Positions 1 to 8,742 of a DNA stretch of 64,000 nt are shown piece by piece. Numbering within the stretch: the first letter of the stretch is position 1; each line of letters opens with the position of its first letter. The translations under genes were made by a program, and so were the position numbers. The notes beneath the pieces were generated by a model. It saw only the letters and a list, made by a program, of their open reading frames with translations, did not search any database and was not told the origin of the DNA. Origin of the DNA: Kosakonia quasisacchari (lineage in GTDB: Bacteria; Pseudomonadota; Gammaproteobacteria; Enterobacterales; Enterobacteriaceae); NCBI RefSeq assembly GCF_004331415.1, contig NZ_SJOP01000006.1, positions 1 to 64,000 on the forward strand, given 5' to 3'.

Positions 1-243
1 TTCAGCATCAATGCATCAGCCAAAGATGGATCAGGGACCTGCAACATGGAAGGTACGGCACAACAAATAGCTGCTGGCGAGAATCAGAAACGCCGTTGGG
101 TCTGGAACGATAATTCCAGCCAGTGTGTTGCCGTGCTCAGTGAAATGAAAAATGGGAAAACCAGCGTAATGACTCGTGGTTGCGAAGGATACTGCGGGGC
201 TTCGGCAGCAGGCGCAATGGATGGTCAATACAGCAAAAAATAA
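1..243 (+). CDS. 3' fragment of an unrecognised cysteine-rich protein
   Basis: The frame is open from the first base of the window to a TAA at 241-243, so the 5' end lies outside. The visible 80 residues hold four cysteines, in GTCNMEG, SSQCVAV, TRGCEGY and YCGASA contexts, and end in a lysine-rich tail. The even number of cysteines and the lipoprotein next door suggest an exported, disulfide-bonded protein, but no signal peptide is visible because the N-terminus is missing. I do not recognise the family and assign no function. It lies 34 bases upstream of the next gene on the same strand, so the two may be co-transcribed. Confidence 0.55.
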   Translation, partial: FSINASAKDGSGTCNMEGTAQQIAAGENQKRRWVWNDNSSQCVAVLSEMKNGKTSVMTRGCEGYCGASAAGAMDGQYSKK

Positions 244-277
244 TAAAACGGCACTTTGATTTGAAGGGAAACAACAA

Positions 278-613
278 ATGAAAATAAATATAATTCTGGT
301 ACTGATTGGAGCGGGTTTAATAGTAGGCTGTGGCGATAAGACACCAAAATGCAATAGTGATGACGCTAAGAACCTGGTCGTTGATATAGCAAGGAAAACG
401 ATAGAGAAAGGAATGACGCTGGATAAGGATGTGCAGATTACGGTAGAAAACGTCAGGACGGTAAGCCATGAGTCAAACCTTGACGTTTATCAGTGTGCGG
501 CTGACCTTACATTTGCCAAACCAAACATGAAAGATTCATTGCCTATTACGTACCGGGTACAGAAAACAGAGGATGGCAAAGGGCAGTTTTATATAAATGT
601 ATATGGCTTATGA
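278..613 (+). CDS. Small predicted lipoprotein, function unknown
   Basis: This is a 111-residue protein. Its N-terminus has a positive residue, a hydrophobic stretch and a lipobox ending LIVGC, with the lipid-accepting cysteine at residue 18. Gly and Asp follow the cysteine; an Asp at +2 would favour retention in the inner membrane, but here Gly is +2 and Asp is +3, so sorting is uncertain. Two further cysteines (in PKCNSDD and VYQCAAD) could pair in the periplasm. A good ribosome site (AAGGGA, about 8 bases upstream) supports the ATG at 278. I do not recognise a named family. Confidence 0.65.
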   Translation: MKINIILVLIGAGLIVGCGDKTPKCNSDDAKNLVVDIARKTIEKGMTLDKDVQITVENVRTVSHESNLDVYQCAADLTFAKPNMKDSLPITYRVQKTEDGKGQFYINVYGL

Positions 614-1454
614 TATTTAAACGGTAAAGATAAGTTGGATGCTTACACTTGTACATGTAAATGCTTGTAAGTAGTACTGCAGAACAATGGAGGTTCAGTA
701 TGGATCAGAACCTCCCAAGCCGCGATAGTCGCTCTAGGCCAAGGTAATGCAGAACTGGTGTTACGTCTGGTGCACTATTTGCTGGCATGGTTCAAAAAAT
801 GTCCTGTTTGTTTCAACTGTATGTATGCATTTCCTGTTCAAAACAGCGAATAAAAAGTCACGATTTGCCCTTCTATTTGTAAACCACCCACAATATCGAT
901 ATTACTGATGTTTTGCTAAGCGTTTCCCCACACGATGGAGAATGGATACATGAGAGTTTCTGTTGATGAAGCATTGTCAGGATAGACTCAGAATCAGGTT
1001 TCAAAGAGACGTTAAATAATACATCGCTAAGTTGCCAGTATGACTTGCAGGGAAGAATCGATAAATCTTCAGCCGCGATCATAAAAAAGGGCTAATGAAT
1101 ATGTCATTTTAATGGATGATGCGCTCTGGCTTGAAATCAATCAAAAAGGTTAGCGTTAATGGCGCAATGTTATACACCATAAAAAGCCGAGCGGATGAAC
1201 AAAAGGCGTTACTGGTTATAGCTATTACCTGTATGTGACTTCCTTTTTAGGCTGCACATATCATAAGTCACGCCGGCGGCGGAACTGAGCGAGAAGACAA
1301 CCTCCGCTATGTAACGATGGTAGGTTTTTTGCTGCGAATCCCGCGCGTCAAAGTTCATTGCCCGGCACTTTAACGAATGGAACTCAGAACGTAATGCCAT
1401 CCTTTCGTTATATTCACGATGCATGTAATGAGAACATCCTACTAAGGAGAGAAC
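614..1454. other. 841-bp gap without a convincing gene, probable gene remnants
   Basis: No reading frame here has both a ribosome site and a plausible protein. An open plus-strand frame of about 45 codons ends at a TAA near 851-853 and contains a run with LVLRLVHYLLAWFKK, so it may be the tail of a decayed gene. A 6-bp inverted repeat (CTTACA at 642-647, TGTAAG at 666-671) lies just after the lipoprotein gene. The promoter for the following nuclease gene should be in the last 200 bases, but I cannot place it with confidence. Confidence 0.4.
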
Positions 1455-3503
1455 GTGTATTTGAAGCACATCAGCGCACGCAACTATCGTGCCTTTGGGG
1501 ATAGTGTGTCTGCACCCGAACTAGACTGGGAGCTTAATCCGGGTCTCAACATCCTTGTTGGAGAAAATGATGCAGGAAAGACCTGTATAATTGATGCAAT
1601 CCGTCAGGTATTGCTGACGACCAGTTATGAAAACATTAGGCTCTTCGAGCAGGATTTTCATATTCATGGTGTAACTCGTTCTAATACCCTTTGTATCGAA
1701 GCTACCTTATGTGGGCTAAGTGCCGACCAGGAAGCCTCAGTACTTGAATGGTTGACACTTGGGGAAGATGGCACCTGTTCGCTCATTCTACATCTTGAGG
1801 CGCGCTTTCATCCGCCCCAACCCACTAAGCGTCCACGTGTTGAAACAATTGTTCGAACCGGATTAAATGGCAGTGGTCCAGAAGTAGGTTACGCGGTAAG
1901 AGAACTGGTGCGGGCAACCTACTTAAAACCCTTACGCGACGCTGAGGCAGAGTTAAGTTCAGGTCGCCAATCACGTTTGTCACAGATTCTAAGTGCACAT
2001 AACCAGATTGCTGGCCAAGAAGTAAACGACTTCGATCAAACAATGCCAGCTAACATCCCTACGAGGCTAGTCGGTTTGATGGCATTCACTCAGTATCACC
2101 TTGGCCAGCATCAAGTCATCAAAAGTGTGGAAAGGGATATCAATGACAACTATTTGAGTCAATTTGCGTTTTCCGGAGATATAATTCAGTCTCGCATCCG
2201 TATCGCACCAAATCTAGCGCTCGCACCTATTCTGGAGAAGTTCGAGCTGTCGCTGCTTCCCGGAGCACAGATAGATCCGGATAGTCGTTGTGCTCGTGGT
2301 CTTGGATACAACAATGCATTGTTTATGGCCACTGAACTGGTGCTGCTACGAGATGGCGAAGAACTTGGCCTGCTTCTCGTTGAGGAACCGGAGGCTCACC
2401 TCCATCCGCAATTGCAAGAACGCGTGATGGATTTATTGAAAGAGCACTCTAATGATGATCAGTCGCATAAGCGGGTTCAGGTCATTATGACGACACACAG
2501 CCCATCGTTGGTATCAACCGCGCGCATTGAAGATATGACATTGGTGCACAAGGCACAGACTTTTCCCTTGGCTGTCGGTAAAACGAAACTCAAACGAACC
2601 GATTATTCTTTTCTTCGCCGTTTTATCGATGCAACTAAGGCGAACCTCTTTTTTGCACGAGGTGTAATGATGGTAGAAGGGCCTGCTGAAGCAATCTTAC
2701 TACCGGCTATTGCAGAGATGTGTGGTCGCTCATTCTCGAAGCATGGTGTCTCAATTGTTAACGTAGGAAATACAGGGCTTTACCATTACGCCCGAATTCT
2801 ACAGCGGGAAGGAAGCGGCGCTGATATCCCAATTCCGGTCGTATGCCTGACAGACCGGGACATTGTACCTGACGTTGCGAAGAGCTACGTCTCAAAACCC
2901 TCCAAGGGTAAACGCTTCGATTCTGATTATGACGTCGAGGAAATAAAGCAAGTAGTTCAAAGCAAGAAGGACCGTGCGGAAGGCGGAAATACGATTGTCT
3001 GCGTATCTGATCGTTGGACACTCGAATATGATCTTGCACACTATGGTTGCGCAAAGCTGATGTACCTCGCCATTTCCCTTGCCGTAAAAGCAAAGTCTCG
3101 CGATGAAAGGTTAGAAGAAAGCGAAGAAATTGAGACAATTACAGCAGCAGAAAAAAACTGGTTAGCATTAGAGGTTGCGGGTCATTCCGATGAAGCTCTC
3201 GCTGCAATTATTTATCAGCCTCTTCAAGAGAAAAAAGCTTCGAAAGCCATAGCAGCTCAGTATGCAGCTTTTCTGGTTTGTACAGGTGCGTACGGCAAAG
3301 ATGACGAACTGTTCAATAAACTACCTCCGTATCTGCAAACTGCTCTATCACACCTGACGATAGATCCAAAATCCAAATTCTCAGCGAGGTCTGGGGTTGT
3401 TTCCGGAGCTACCATATCGACTGATTCAACTGCGGCGCCGGCAGCAACAACCATACAGGCAAGTTCTACCGTTCCAGCTAACGCGACTACAAACGGTATT
3501 TAG
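1455..3503 (+). CDS. gajA: OLD-family ATPase/TOPRIM nuclease, Gabija GajA-like
   Basis: This 682-residue protein has the two-part layout of class 2 OLD nucleases. The ATPase half has a Walker A GENDAGKT (36-43), a signature-like GLGYNNAL (282-289), a Walker B LLLVEEPEAHLHP (306-318) and an H-loop TTHSP (346-350). The TOPRIM half has VEGPAEA (Glu408), the TDRD acidic pair (467, 469) and LEYDL (523-527). In Gabija, GajA is a DNA-nicking nuclease held in check by nucleotides and working with helicase GajB, which follows here after 10 bases. All catalytic positions I can name are present. The start is GTG at 1455 behind AAGGAGAG. It is about 100 residues longer than my recollection of Bacillus GajA and ends in a Thr/Ala/Ser-rich tail (roughly 645-682). 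Confidence 0.85.
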   Translation: MYLKHISARNYRAFGDSVSAPELDWELNPGLNILVGENDAGKTCIIDAIRQVLLTTSYENIRLFEQDFHIHGVTRSNTLCIEATLCGLSADQEASVLEWLTLGEDGTCSLILHLEARFHPPQPTKRPRVETIVRTGLNGSGPEVGYAVRELVRATYLKPLRDAEAELSSGRQSRLSQILSAHNQIAGQEVNDFDQTMPANIPTRLVGLMAFTQYHLGQHQVIKSVERDINDNYLSQFAFSGDIIQSRIRIAPNLALAPILEKFELSLLPGAQIDPDSRCARGLGYNNALFMATELVLLRDGEELGLLLVEEPEAHLHPQLQERVMDLLKEHSNDDQSHKRVQVIMTTHSPSLVSTARIEDMTLVHKAQTFPLAVGKTKLKRTDYSFLRRFIDATKANLFFARGVMMVEGPAEAILLPAIAEMCGRSFSKHGVSIVNVGNTGLYHYARILQREGSGADIPIPVVCLTDRDIVPDVAKSYVSKPSKGKRFDSDYDVEEIKQVVQSKKDRAEGGNTIVCVSDRWTLEYDLAHYGCAKLMYLAISLAVKAKSRDERLEESEEIETITAAEKNWLALEVAGHSDEALAAIIYQPLQEKKASKAIAAQYAAFLVCTGAYGKDDELFNKLPPYLQTALSHLTIDPKSKFSARSGVVSGATISTDSTAAPAATTIQASSTVPANATTNGI

Positions 3504-3513
3504 GGGACCCAAA

Positions 3514-5436
3514 ATGAGTGCTGTCCATCTCTCACCAGACGACTTAGCCGAATTGACGACACTAGTCAGTGACCTGAACTTCGACGATGCTGAACGTCGT
3601 TCTGCCCTACTTGAAAACGGATCGCGTGATTTTAATGCAGTACCCGGTAGTGGGAAGACATCGCTGCTTGCTGCAAAACTTTTGTTGCTGGCTAGGAAAT
3701 GGCCTCATGCACGAAGAGGCATATGTGTTTTAAGTCACACTAATGTTGCTCGCGATGAGATTGCAAATCGCCTGGCAGGAACTGTTGAAGGAGCTCAGCT
3801 TCTGAGCTACCCCCATTTTATCGGTACTATTCATAGATTCGTCAATTATTTCTTTGCAATGCCCTTACTGCGTAGTCTAGGAGTGGAAATTGAAGTCATT
3901 GATGATCAAGTGTTTGCAGACAAAGTCCGCTCTCTTTTGCAGACGAGGCAATTTTCAAGCCTTCGCTTTTATCTGGAGAAACAGATGAATGGCGAAGATA
4001 TTGCCACTACGCTTTTTTATAGGACGGCAGAGCTAGAAGTGCATGCTGAAAGCGGCAGCCTGCCCGCATCTCACACAAAATCATATGAATCTTTGATGAC
4101 TCTTAAAAACATGCTGACGAACCAGGGCATTTTTCGATATCGTGACATGTTTTCATTTGCTGACCTAGCGCTCCATACCTGCCCGAGGCTTATTGATGTT
4201 GTCCATCGTCGTTTCCCAATGGTGTTTATCGATGAGATGCAAGATACCTCTTGGGATCAAGAGTCCTTGTTAAATCGTATTTTCGATGGTCAATCGGTAA
4301 TGCAACGTTTTGGAGATATCGATCAGAAGATTCTCTCTGATGAAGAACAAGCTGAACTACTCACATTTCCACGAGCGGGGTATGGATGTATCAGTACTAG
4401 CAAGCGATTCGGGAAAGCAATTTCCCACGCTGTAGGGAGTGTCCGCGTCAGTGGTGGAGTCGTTGTTGGTGAAGGCGAGAATGCCCACTCCCCAGTTCTG
4501 TTGTTATACAAACCGGATAGTATTACCAAAGTGGTTGAACACTTTGGTCGAATTGTTATTGACCAATTGAGTGAAGATAACCTTGGTGTGCGCGAGATTA
4601 AGGCGATGAGCGCCCGCAAAACCGGTGAGAGCGACGTTGACGCAGGCCGTCACCTTATTGATTACTGTCCAACCTATGGCGGAGATAAACTTAGTACAGG
4701 AATACGCTCCGAAAGTTTCTGGAGTCTTGTCGGGGATAGTAAAGGGACCTTGAAGGAAACATCTTTAAGTTCTCGAGTTTCTGACATTCGCAGAGCGCTA
4801 TTGCTTGTTCTGCGTGCTGCTGGGGCATCGTTTGCGCACGAGATTCGTGATGAACGCGCGCTTCCACGAGCTGCAAAGGCTGTTACGCCCAATGGAGCAT
4901 TTGATAAGTTAACAAGGCTACTTACATTGTCCGGTGAGGAACTTTGTTCGGAGGGGCAGCTTGATACAATGATAGAACTGCTCTACACGCAACTTAAGCC
5001 ATATATTCCTGAAACACTAAGCCTAGAAAAATTTAAGCGGCTGAGCATTTTCGAAGATGAAGGTGAAAAGAAAATACTTAACACTTCTGTCGCGACCAAA
5101 TATGTAATTAACTTTCAGGGAAAAAGCCTTGATATTGGAATCGGTACGGTTGCAAGTATGAAGGGCGAAACTCATGCAGCATCTTTAATCCTTGAATCAT
5201 ATGGCGGGGTCAGCCGTAAATTCGATGTTGCACTGGGGCTACAGTATATTGCAGGGACTGCGCCCAAAAACATTTCAAAGCTACCTAAAACTCAGCAGGT
5301 TCAAATGCGTAACCTTTACGTAGCAATGTCTCGACCGACAAAATTGTTATGTCTTGCTGCGAACGAAAGTCGAATTTCTCAGGATCTACGTGAGGCGCTT
5401 CTATCTAAAGGATGGCATATAGAGGACGTTATCTAA
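3514..5436 (+). CDS. gajB: UvrD/Rep-like superfamily 1 helicase, Gabija GajB-like
   Basis: This 640-residue protein is the partner of the upstream nuclease. Superfamily 1A helicase motifs appear in order: Walker A NAVPGSGKT (41-49), motif Ia around VLSHTN, Ib GTIHRF, the DExx box FIDEMQDT, motif III FGDIDQ, a motif V-like ASMKGETHAA and motif VI VAMSRPTK. The motif V variant KGETH, in place of the UvrD form, is what I remember for GajB proteins. GajB is thought to sense DNA ends and hydrolyse ATP or dATP when phage replication disturbs nucleotide pools. The start is ATG 3514, because its AGGGGA ribosome site overlaps the gajA stop codon; this gives tight coupling. The frame is open upstream, but those residues overlap gajA and lack a ribosome site. 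Confidence 0.85.
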   Translation: MSAVHLSPDDLAELTTLVSDLNFDDAERRSALLENGSRDFNAVPGSGKTSLLAAKLLLLARKWPHARRGICVLSHTNVARDEIANRLAGTVEGAQLLSYPHFIGTIHRFVNYFFAMPLLRSLGVEIEVIDDQVFADKVRSLLQTRQFSSLRFYLEKQMNGEDIATTLFYRTAELEVHAESGSLPASHTKSYESLMTLKNMLTNQGIFRYRDMFSFADLALHTCPRLIDVVHRRFPMVFIDEMQDTSWDQESLLNRIFDGQSVMQRFGDIDQKILSDEEQAELLTFPRAGYGCISTSKRFGKAISHAVGSVRVSGGVVVGEGENAHSPVLLLYKPDSITKVVEHFGRIVIDQLSEDNLGVREIKAMSARKTGESDVDAGRHLIDYCPTYGGDKLSTGIRSESFWSLVGDSKGTLKETSLSSRVSDIRRALLLVLRAAGASFAHEIRDERALPRAAKAVTPNGAFDKLTRLLTLSGEELCSEGQLDTMIELLYTQLKPYIPETLSLEKFKRLSIFEDEGEKKILNTSVATKYVINFQGKSLDIGIGTVASMKGETHAASLILESYGGVSRKFDVALGLQYIAGTAPKNISKLPKTQQVQMRNLYVAMSRPTKLLCLAANESRISQDLREALLSKGWHIEDVI

Positions 5437-5656
5437 AAGATCCTACCTGAATGAGCAATGATTTGTCCTCATGTGGCTTATGAAGACATTATTAACATCG
5501 ATGTGTATTAATCAACGGGGAGCAGGTCAGTTCGCCTGAATATCAGGATTAGTCGACGATTGAATTTCACGACAGCGTTTTTTGTCGCAGTAATAGTGAG
5601 CGGGCTAGGTTGTGGTAATTGCATCCGCTTACCAGTTACTTTACTAACACTCATAG

Positions 5657-6385
5657 ATGGAATACATCATGCAAATGCATATAGCACGACGCCTTTCCGA
5701 GGCCATTGGTAGTTGGCTACACATGGAATTTTGCTGTTATAGAGCTGGATTGTTTTCAGAAAGTTCGTTGAAGGCTGCCGTGGGCCAAGTGCTTAGCTCA
5801 TTCCCAATCCGAGTTAAGGGGGAACGCGTTCATGCAGACTTCCCTCACGAACTATTAAATCCCAATGCTCAATCCGGCCGTAATAGAGAGCTCGACTTTG
5901 CTCTAGTTCTTGATGGGAAAGGGCTACCAAAACGAAATGCCCAAATCGCCGTAGAAGCCAAATGGGCAGATTCAACGCATTGTACTCCATCAAAAATCTT
6001 TCAAGATTTTTTGCGACTCTCGGAAATTAAACGAGGAGATCCCGATACTGTTTGTATTTTCGTGTTAGCAGGATCGCATCGGCAGGTACTCAAGCTCTTG
6101 AGAGGGATGCCCTTTGCGACGTCGGGAAACAGAAATACCGGGTTAGGCTCATCCGGCAACGAGAAAAGACTGAAACCTAATCATACAAACGTAGAGCATC
6201 GAAATTGCTTCTCTAAACCAATTAAGGATTTATCCTTTGCTGGCTTTACTCTTCCGGAATCGTTTGTTTGCCAATCACACGGCATACACCCGCGTCAAAC
6301 AGTTGGAGGTACCGTGGATTTTCAAGCAATAGCATGGGAAATAAAGTATGTTTCTAAAACCAATCTCAATATCACAGTTTGGTAG
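5657..6385 (+). CDS. Candidate PD-(D/E)XK nuclease-like protein, 3' end probably frameshifted
   Basis: The open frame codes for 242 residues. Its best clue is RELDFALVL followed about 15 residues later by AVEAKWAD, which fits the D-(x)n-ExK core of the PD-(D/E)XK nuclease fold, but I cannot confirm the family. A TAG lies directly before ATG 5657. A later ATG at 5669 has a GGA seven bases upstream and may be the real start. The gene lies 220 bases after the helicase on the same strand and could be a third component or an independent gene. The last ten residues look unnatural. One extra base in the A-run at 6356-6359 would instead join a well-formed 38-codon tail ending at 6471, so the gene may be broken. 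Confidence 0.5.
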   Translation: MEYIMQMHIARRLSEAIGSWLHMEFCCYRAGLFSESSLKAAVGQVLSSFPIRVKGERVHADFPHELLNPNAQSGRNRELDFALVLDGKGLPKRNAQIAVEAKWADSTHCTPSKIFQDFLRLSEIKRGDPDTVCIFVLAGSHRQVLKLLRGMPFATSGNRNTGLGSSGNEKRLKPNHTNVEHRNCFSKPIKDLSFAGFTLPESFVCQSHGIHPRQTVGGTVDFQAIAWEIKYVSKTNLNITVW

Positions 6386-6998
6386 AAAAAGGTATATCAT
6401 CCATTCCAGTCTATCCGTTAAAGCGAGCGGCTGAATTTATCCGAAGTCTCCAGAAAGGCGAAGCTCTCTGATTTAGCACGCACTGATTTTGGGAGAACGT
6501 CAAAAAACCGGGACTCCCAAAAAGTGGGGGAAACCAAAACGGGTGTGCTTACAATCTAACTTAGGTAGTTTAAGCCAATCAATTTAAATATATAGATGAT
6601 AATCTGAATTTGTATAACATATAAAAAGTGTACCTCACATAATCCTTAAACACCCTCACATAATTTAAACCAACAAAAAAAACAAAAATCACCAACACCA
6701 ACCCAATAAAATTATTACATTCAAAAAAAACATTAGCAAGCAAGTACAGAATGCACGCCTTTGACATTTAAACAACACGAAAAACCAATAAAACAGCCCT
6801 ACAAAAAAACATTTACCATCATTTAAAATTGCATGAAAATCATAAATAATTAATTAATTAAGATTTTAATTTCCTGACAAACAAAAAAGTTCTGGCAAAC
6901 TTATAAGGACCAAAGCTGCGTAACAACGCGCAAATATCCACCTTGCCAATAATAAAAATCGTAAATTTTATAAAACACTCCTCAAACAGCCCCAAAAT
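6386..6998. other. 613-bp AT-rich stretch without a supported gene
   Basis: The first 86 bases hold the out-of-frame tail of the preceding gene (open to a TGA at 6469-6471). From about 6560 the DNA is extremely AT-rich with many A-runs, including AATTAATTAATTAAG near 6846-6860. Such DNA is typical of horizontally acquired segments silenced by H-NS. It separates a plus-strand unit from a minus-strand unit, so terminators for both should be here. I see no strong GC hairpin with a T-run. Confidence 0.45.
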
Positions 6999-7640
6999 TC
7001 AAAGATAATTAATATCGCAACTAATACTGTTATCGCTTATTGTTTTAATACATTGAACAGAGATAGGTTTTTTATCTGAAAGAGTTTTTGATTTTGCATC
7101 TGGAGAATCAACAAAATATAAGACAATCGTTGAAAACAACAATAAATAGAAAACACCCAGATAGAAAAGTTTTGCTTTATCCTTACTATGCAACTCTATT
7201 CTTTTGTACACTTTCTTACGAAAACTAAACTTTATCTCTTTTGGACTTTCGTTCCCTATAGTTTTTGTAAGATCAATAAAATCCTTCAATTCATCACCTA
7301 TCTTTGATTCAATTGCTATCCCTTTTTTAACTGAACCAACTAAAAGTGGATGATACCAATATACGTCAACAAAGAAAAATAACATCCATATAATTGCAGC
7401 GCCAAATGATAGTATTGTAGCCACGGATGTTGAATGACCCATAACAACAAATGCAAATCCCGACTTGAAGCTTACTCCTATCGCACCAATGAAAGCTGAT
7501 AAAATTAAAATCGCAAAATTTCGTATTTTCATGGCCAAATCGTTGAAGTGCTGTTGTGTATTGACAACTTGCTTCCAAATATCAACCTTTATCTTTAAGA
7601 GTTCTATTTCGTTTTTCCGACTTTCATCAATATTAGACAT
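6999..7640 (-). CDS. Three-helix membrane protein, possible effector partner of the HAD gene
   Basis: This 213-residue protein starts with a charged cytoplasmic segment containing IWKQVVNTQQHF, then three predicted membrane helices at roughly 41-59, 72-95 and 157-177, with a charged cytoplasmic loop (about 100-155) between helices 2 and 3. The C-terminal 35 residues would be periplasmic and carry two cysteines (contexts VQCIKT and SISCDIN). The layout resembles small SLATT-like membrane proteins that act as pore-forming effectors in some bacterial conflict systems, but this likeness is only by eye. The start codon overlaps the end of the HAD gene by 8 bases, so the two are translationally coupled. 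Base composition is much lower in GC than the chromosomal backbone. Confidence 0.65.
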   Translation of the reverse strand: MSNIDESRKNEIELLKIKVDIWKQVVNTQQHFNDLAMKIRNFAILILSAFIGAIGVSFKSGFAFVVMGHSTSVATILSFGAAIIWMLFFFVDVYWYHPLLVGSVKKGIAIESKIGDELKDFIDLTKTIGNESPKEIKFSFRKKVYKRIELHSKDKAKLFYLGVFYLLLFSTIVLYFVDSPDAKSKTLSDKKPISVQCIKTISDNSISCDINYL

Positions 7641-8496
7641 TCCGGGTAAACTCCGTGAATACGAATAAGTTAAGCAATTCCGAAAATTCCTCGATCACAA
7701 ATTCAGCATGAACATCTTTTTTCTCTTCTTTTATTTTTCTTTCGTTCTCTACCTCAGCATCAGTCCAATGTGTAACTTCCCTAAGTAAGTTATAATCAGT
7801 TCCAGAAAGGAAATGTTTATTTCCATATTTTGCGAAAACAGCATCAACTCCAGCATCTAAAGCCATTGCAATATCTTTCATTTCGCTATCACCTATGTAA
7901 ACGCAATCCTCTGGCATAGCATTTACAGATGAAATGATCTCTCTTAGTATCTTCGGATTAGGCTTAACCTCACCATAAGGAGTATGCCGATTGACTGTTT
8001 TATTTAAATTATATGATGTTTGGGGCTGAACGCCTGCAGGAATGCTATGATCTTCAGGTGAAAAAAGAATATCAATGACACCATCTAAATTCAACTTTGA
8101 CACCCTATAATTAGAATAATACTCCTTCGACTCTGTATATCCTATAATTAGAACTCCTAACCTCTTGAGTTCCAATAAAGTATCCAACACCGTAGGATAA
8201 AGAAAAAGATGCTTTTTTCTTTCACTTCTATAAGCATGAATTGCAGAATCAAGGGCTTTATTTATTTGCTCTCTCCCACCATACTTTTTTATTAAAGAAG
8301 GGATCTCCTCAAGAACAAATGCATACTCAGCAGTACCATGCTTTTGATGAATTTGTTTTATTTGAGGTTTTAACTCACTAACTGGAACATTACTAACCCT
8401 AGAAACCTCGTTTAACATCGCACTAAAACTTGCATGCCAAATAGTAAACCAATCAAATAATGTATTATCCAAATCCGTTATTAATACACTTTTCAT
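7633..8496 (-). CDS. HAD-superfamily hydrolase coupled to a membrane protein
   Basis: This 287-residue protein carries all four HAD phosphatase motifs. Motif I is DLDNT, with the nucleophile Asp8 and acid/base Asp10. Motif II lies in LIIGYTES, the motif III lysine in GEVKPNP, and motif IV is YIGDSEMKD. A helical cap (about 15-95) follows motif I, as in cap type 1 HADs such as nucleotidases and phosphoglycolate phosphatases. About 50 residues beyond the core form a charged C-terminal extension (near NERKIKEEKKD) that is not part of a minimal HAD. The substrate cannot be read from sequence. The ribosome site AGAGAGG is well placed. The gene is the first of a two-gene unit next to the integrase. 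Confidence 0.75.
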   Translation of the reverse strand: MKSVLITDLDNTLFDWFTIWHASFSAMLNEVSRVSNVPVSELKPQIKQIHQKHGTAEYAFVLEEIPSLIKKYGGREQINKALDSAIHAYRSERKKHLFLYPTVLDTLLELKRLGVLIIGYTESKEYYSNYRVSKLNLDGVIDILFSPEDHSIPAGVQPQTSYNLNKTVNRHTPYGEVKPNPKILREIISSVNAMPEDCVYIGDSEMKDIAMALDAGVDAVFAKYGNKHFLSGTDYNLLREVTHWTDAEVENERKIKEEKKDVHAEFVIEEFSELLNLFVFTEFTRNV

Positions 8497-8742
8497 AAAA
8501 CCTCTCTAAACCATATAACTTAATAATCTTAAAACACAAGTTGAAAACTAATGATCACCAAATTTATTCAAAGATGACCTTAAATACAAGACAATACTTA
8601 CCAAAAACAATACAAATAGGTTATCTATAGACATTTTATCTCATAACTGTTCCTCTACAAGCAATAAATAATACATAATTGACACTTAAAATAACAACCA
8701 GCAACTCAATGATCAATATAGGAATTTGTCTGTTGTTATAAA

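Noticed and set aside
873..1082. 69-codon minus-strand frame
   Set aside because: No ribosome site before the ATG and no recognisable pattern; more likely remnant DNA.
6579..6767. 62-codon hydrophobic frame on the minus strand
   Set aside because: Translation of AT-rich DNA gives Phe/Tyr/Ile-rich peptides by chance; no ribosome site or downstream partner.
8703..8712. AACTCAATGA near 8703 as the second att copy matching 10220-10229
   Set aside because: Only ten bases match in AT-rich DNA, and it would place the integrase alone between att sites, leaving out the rest of the island.
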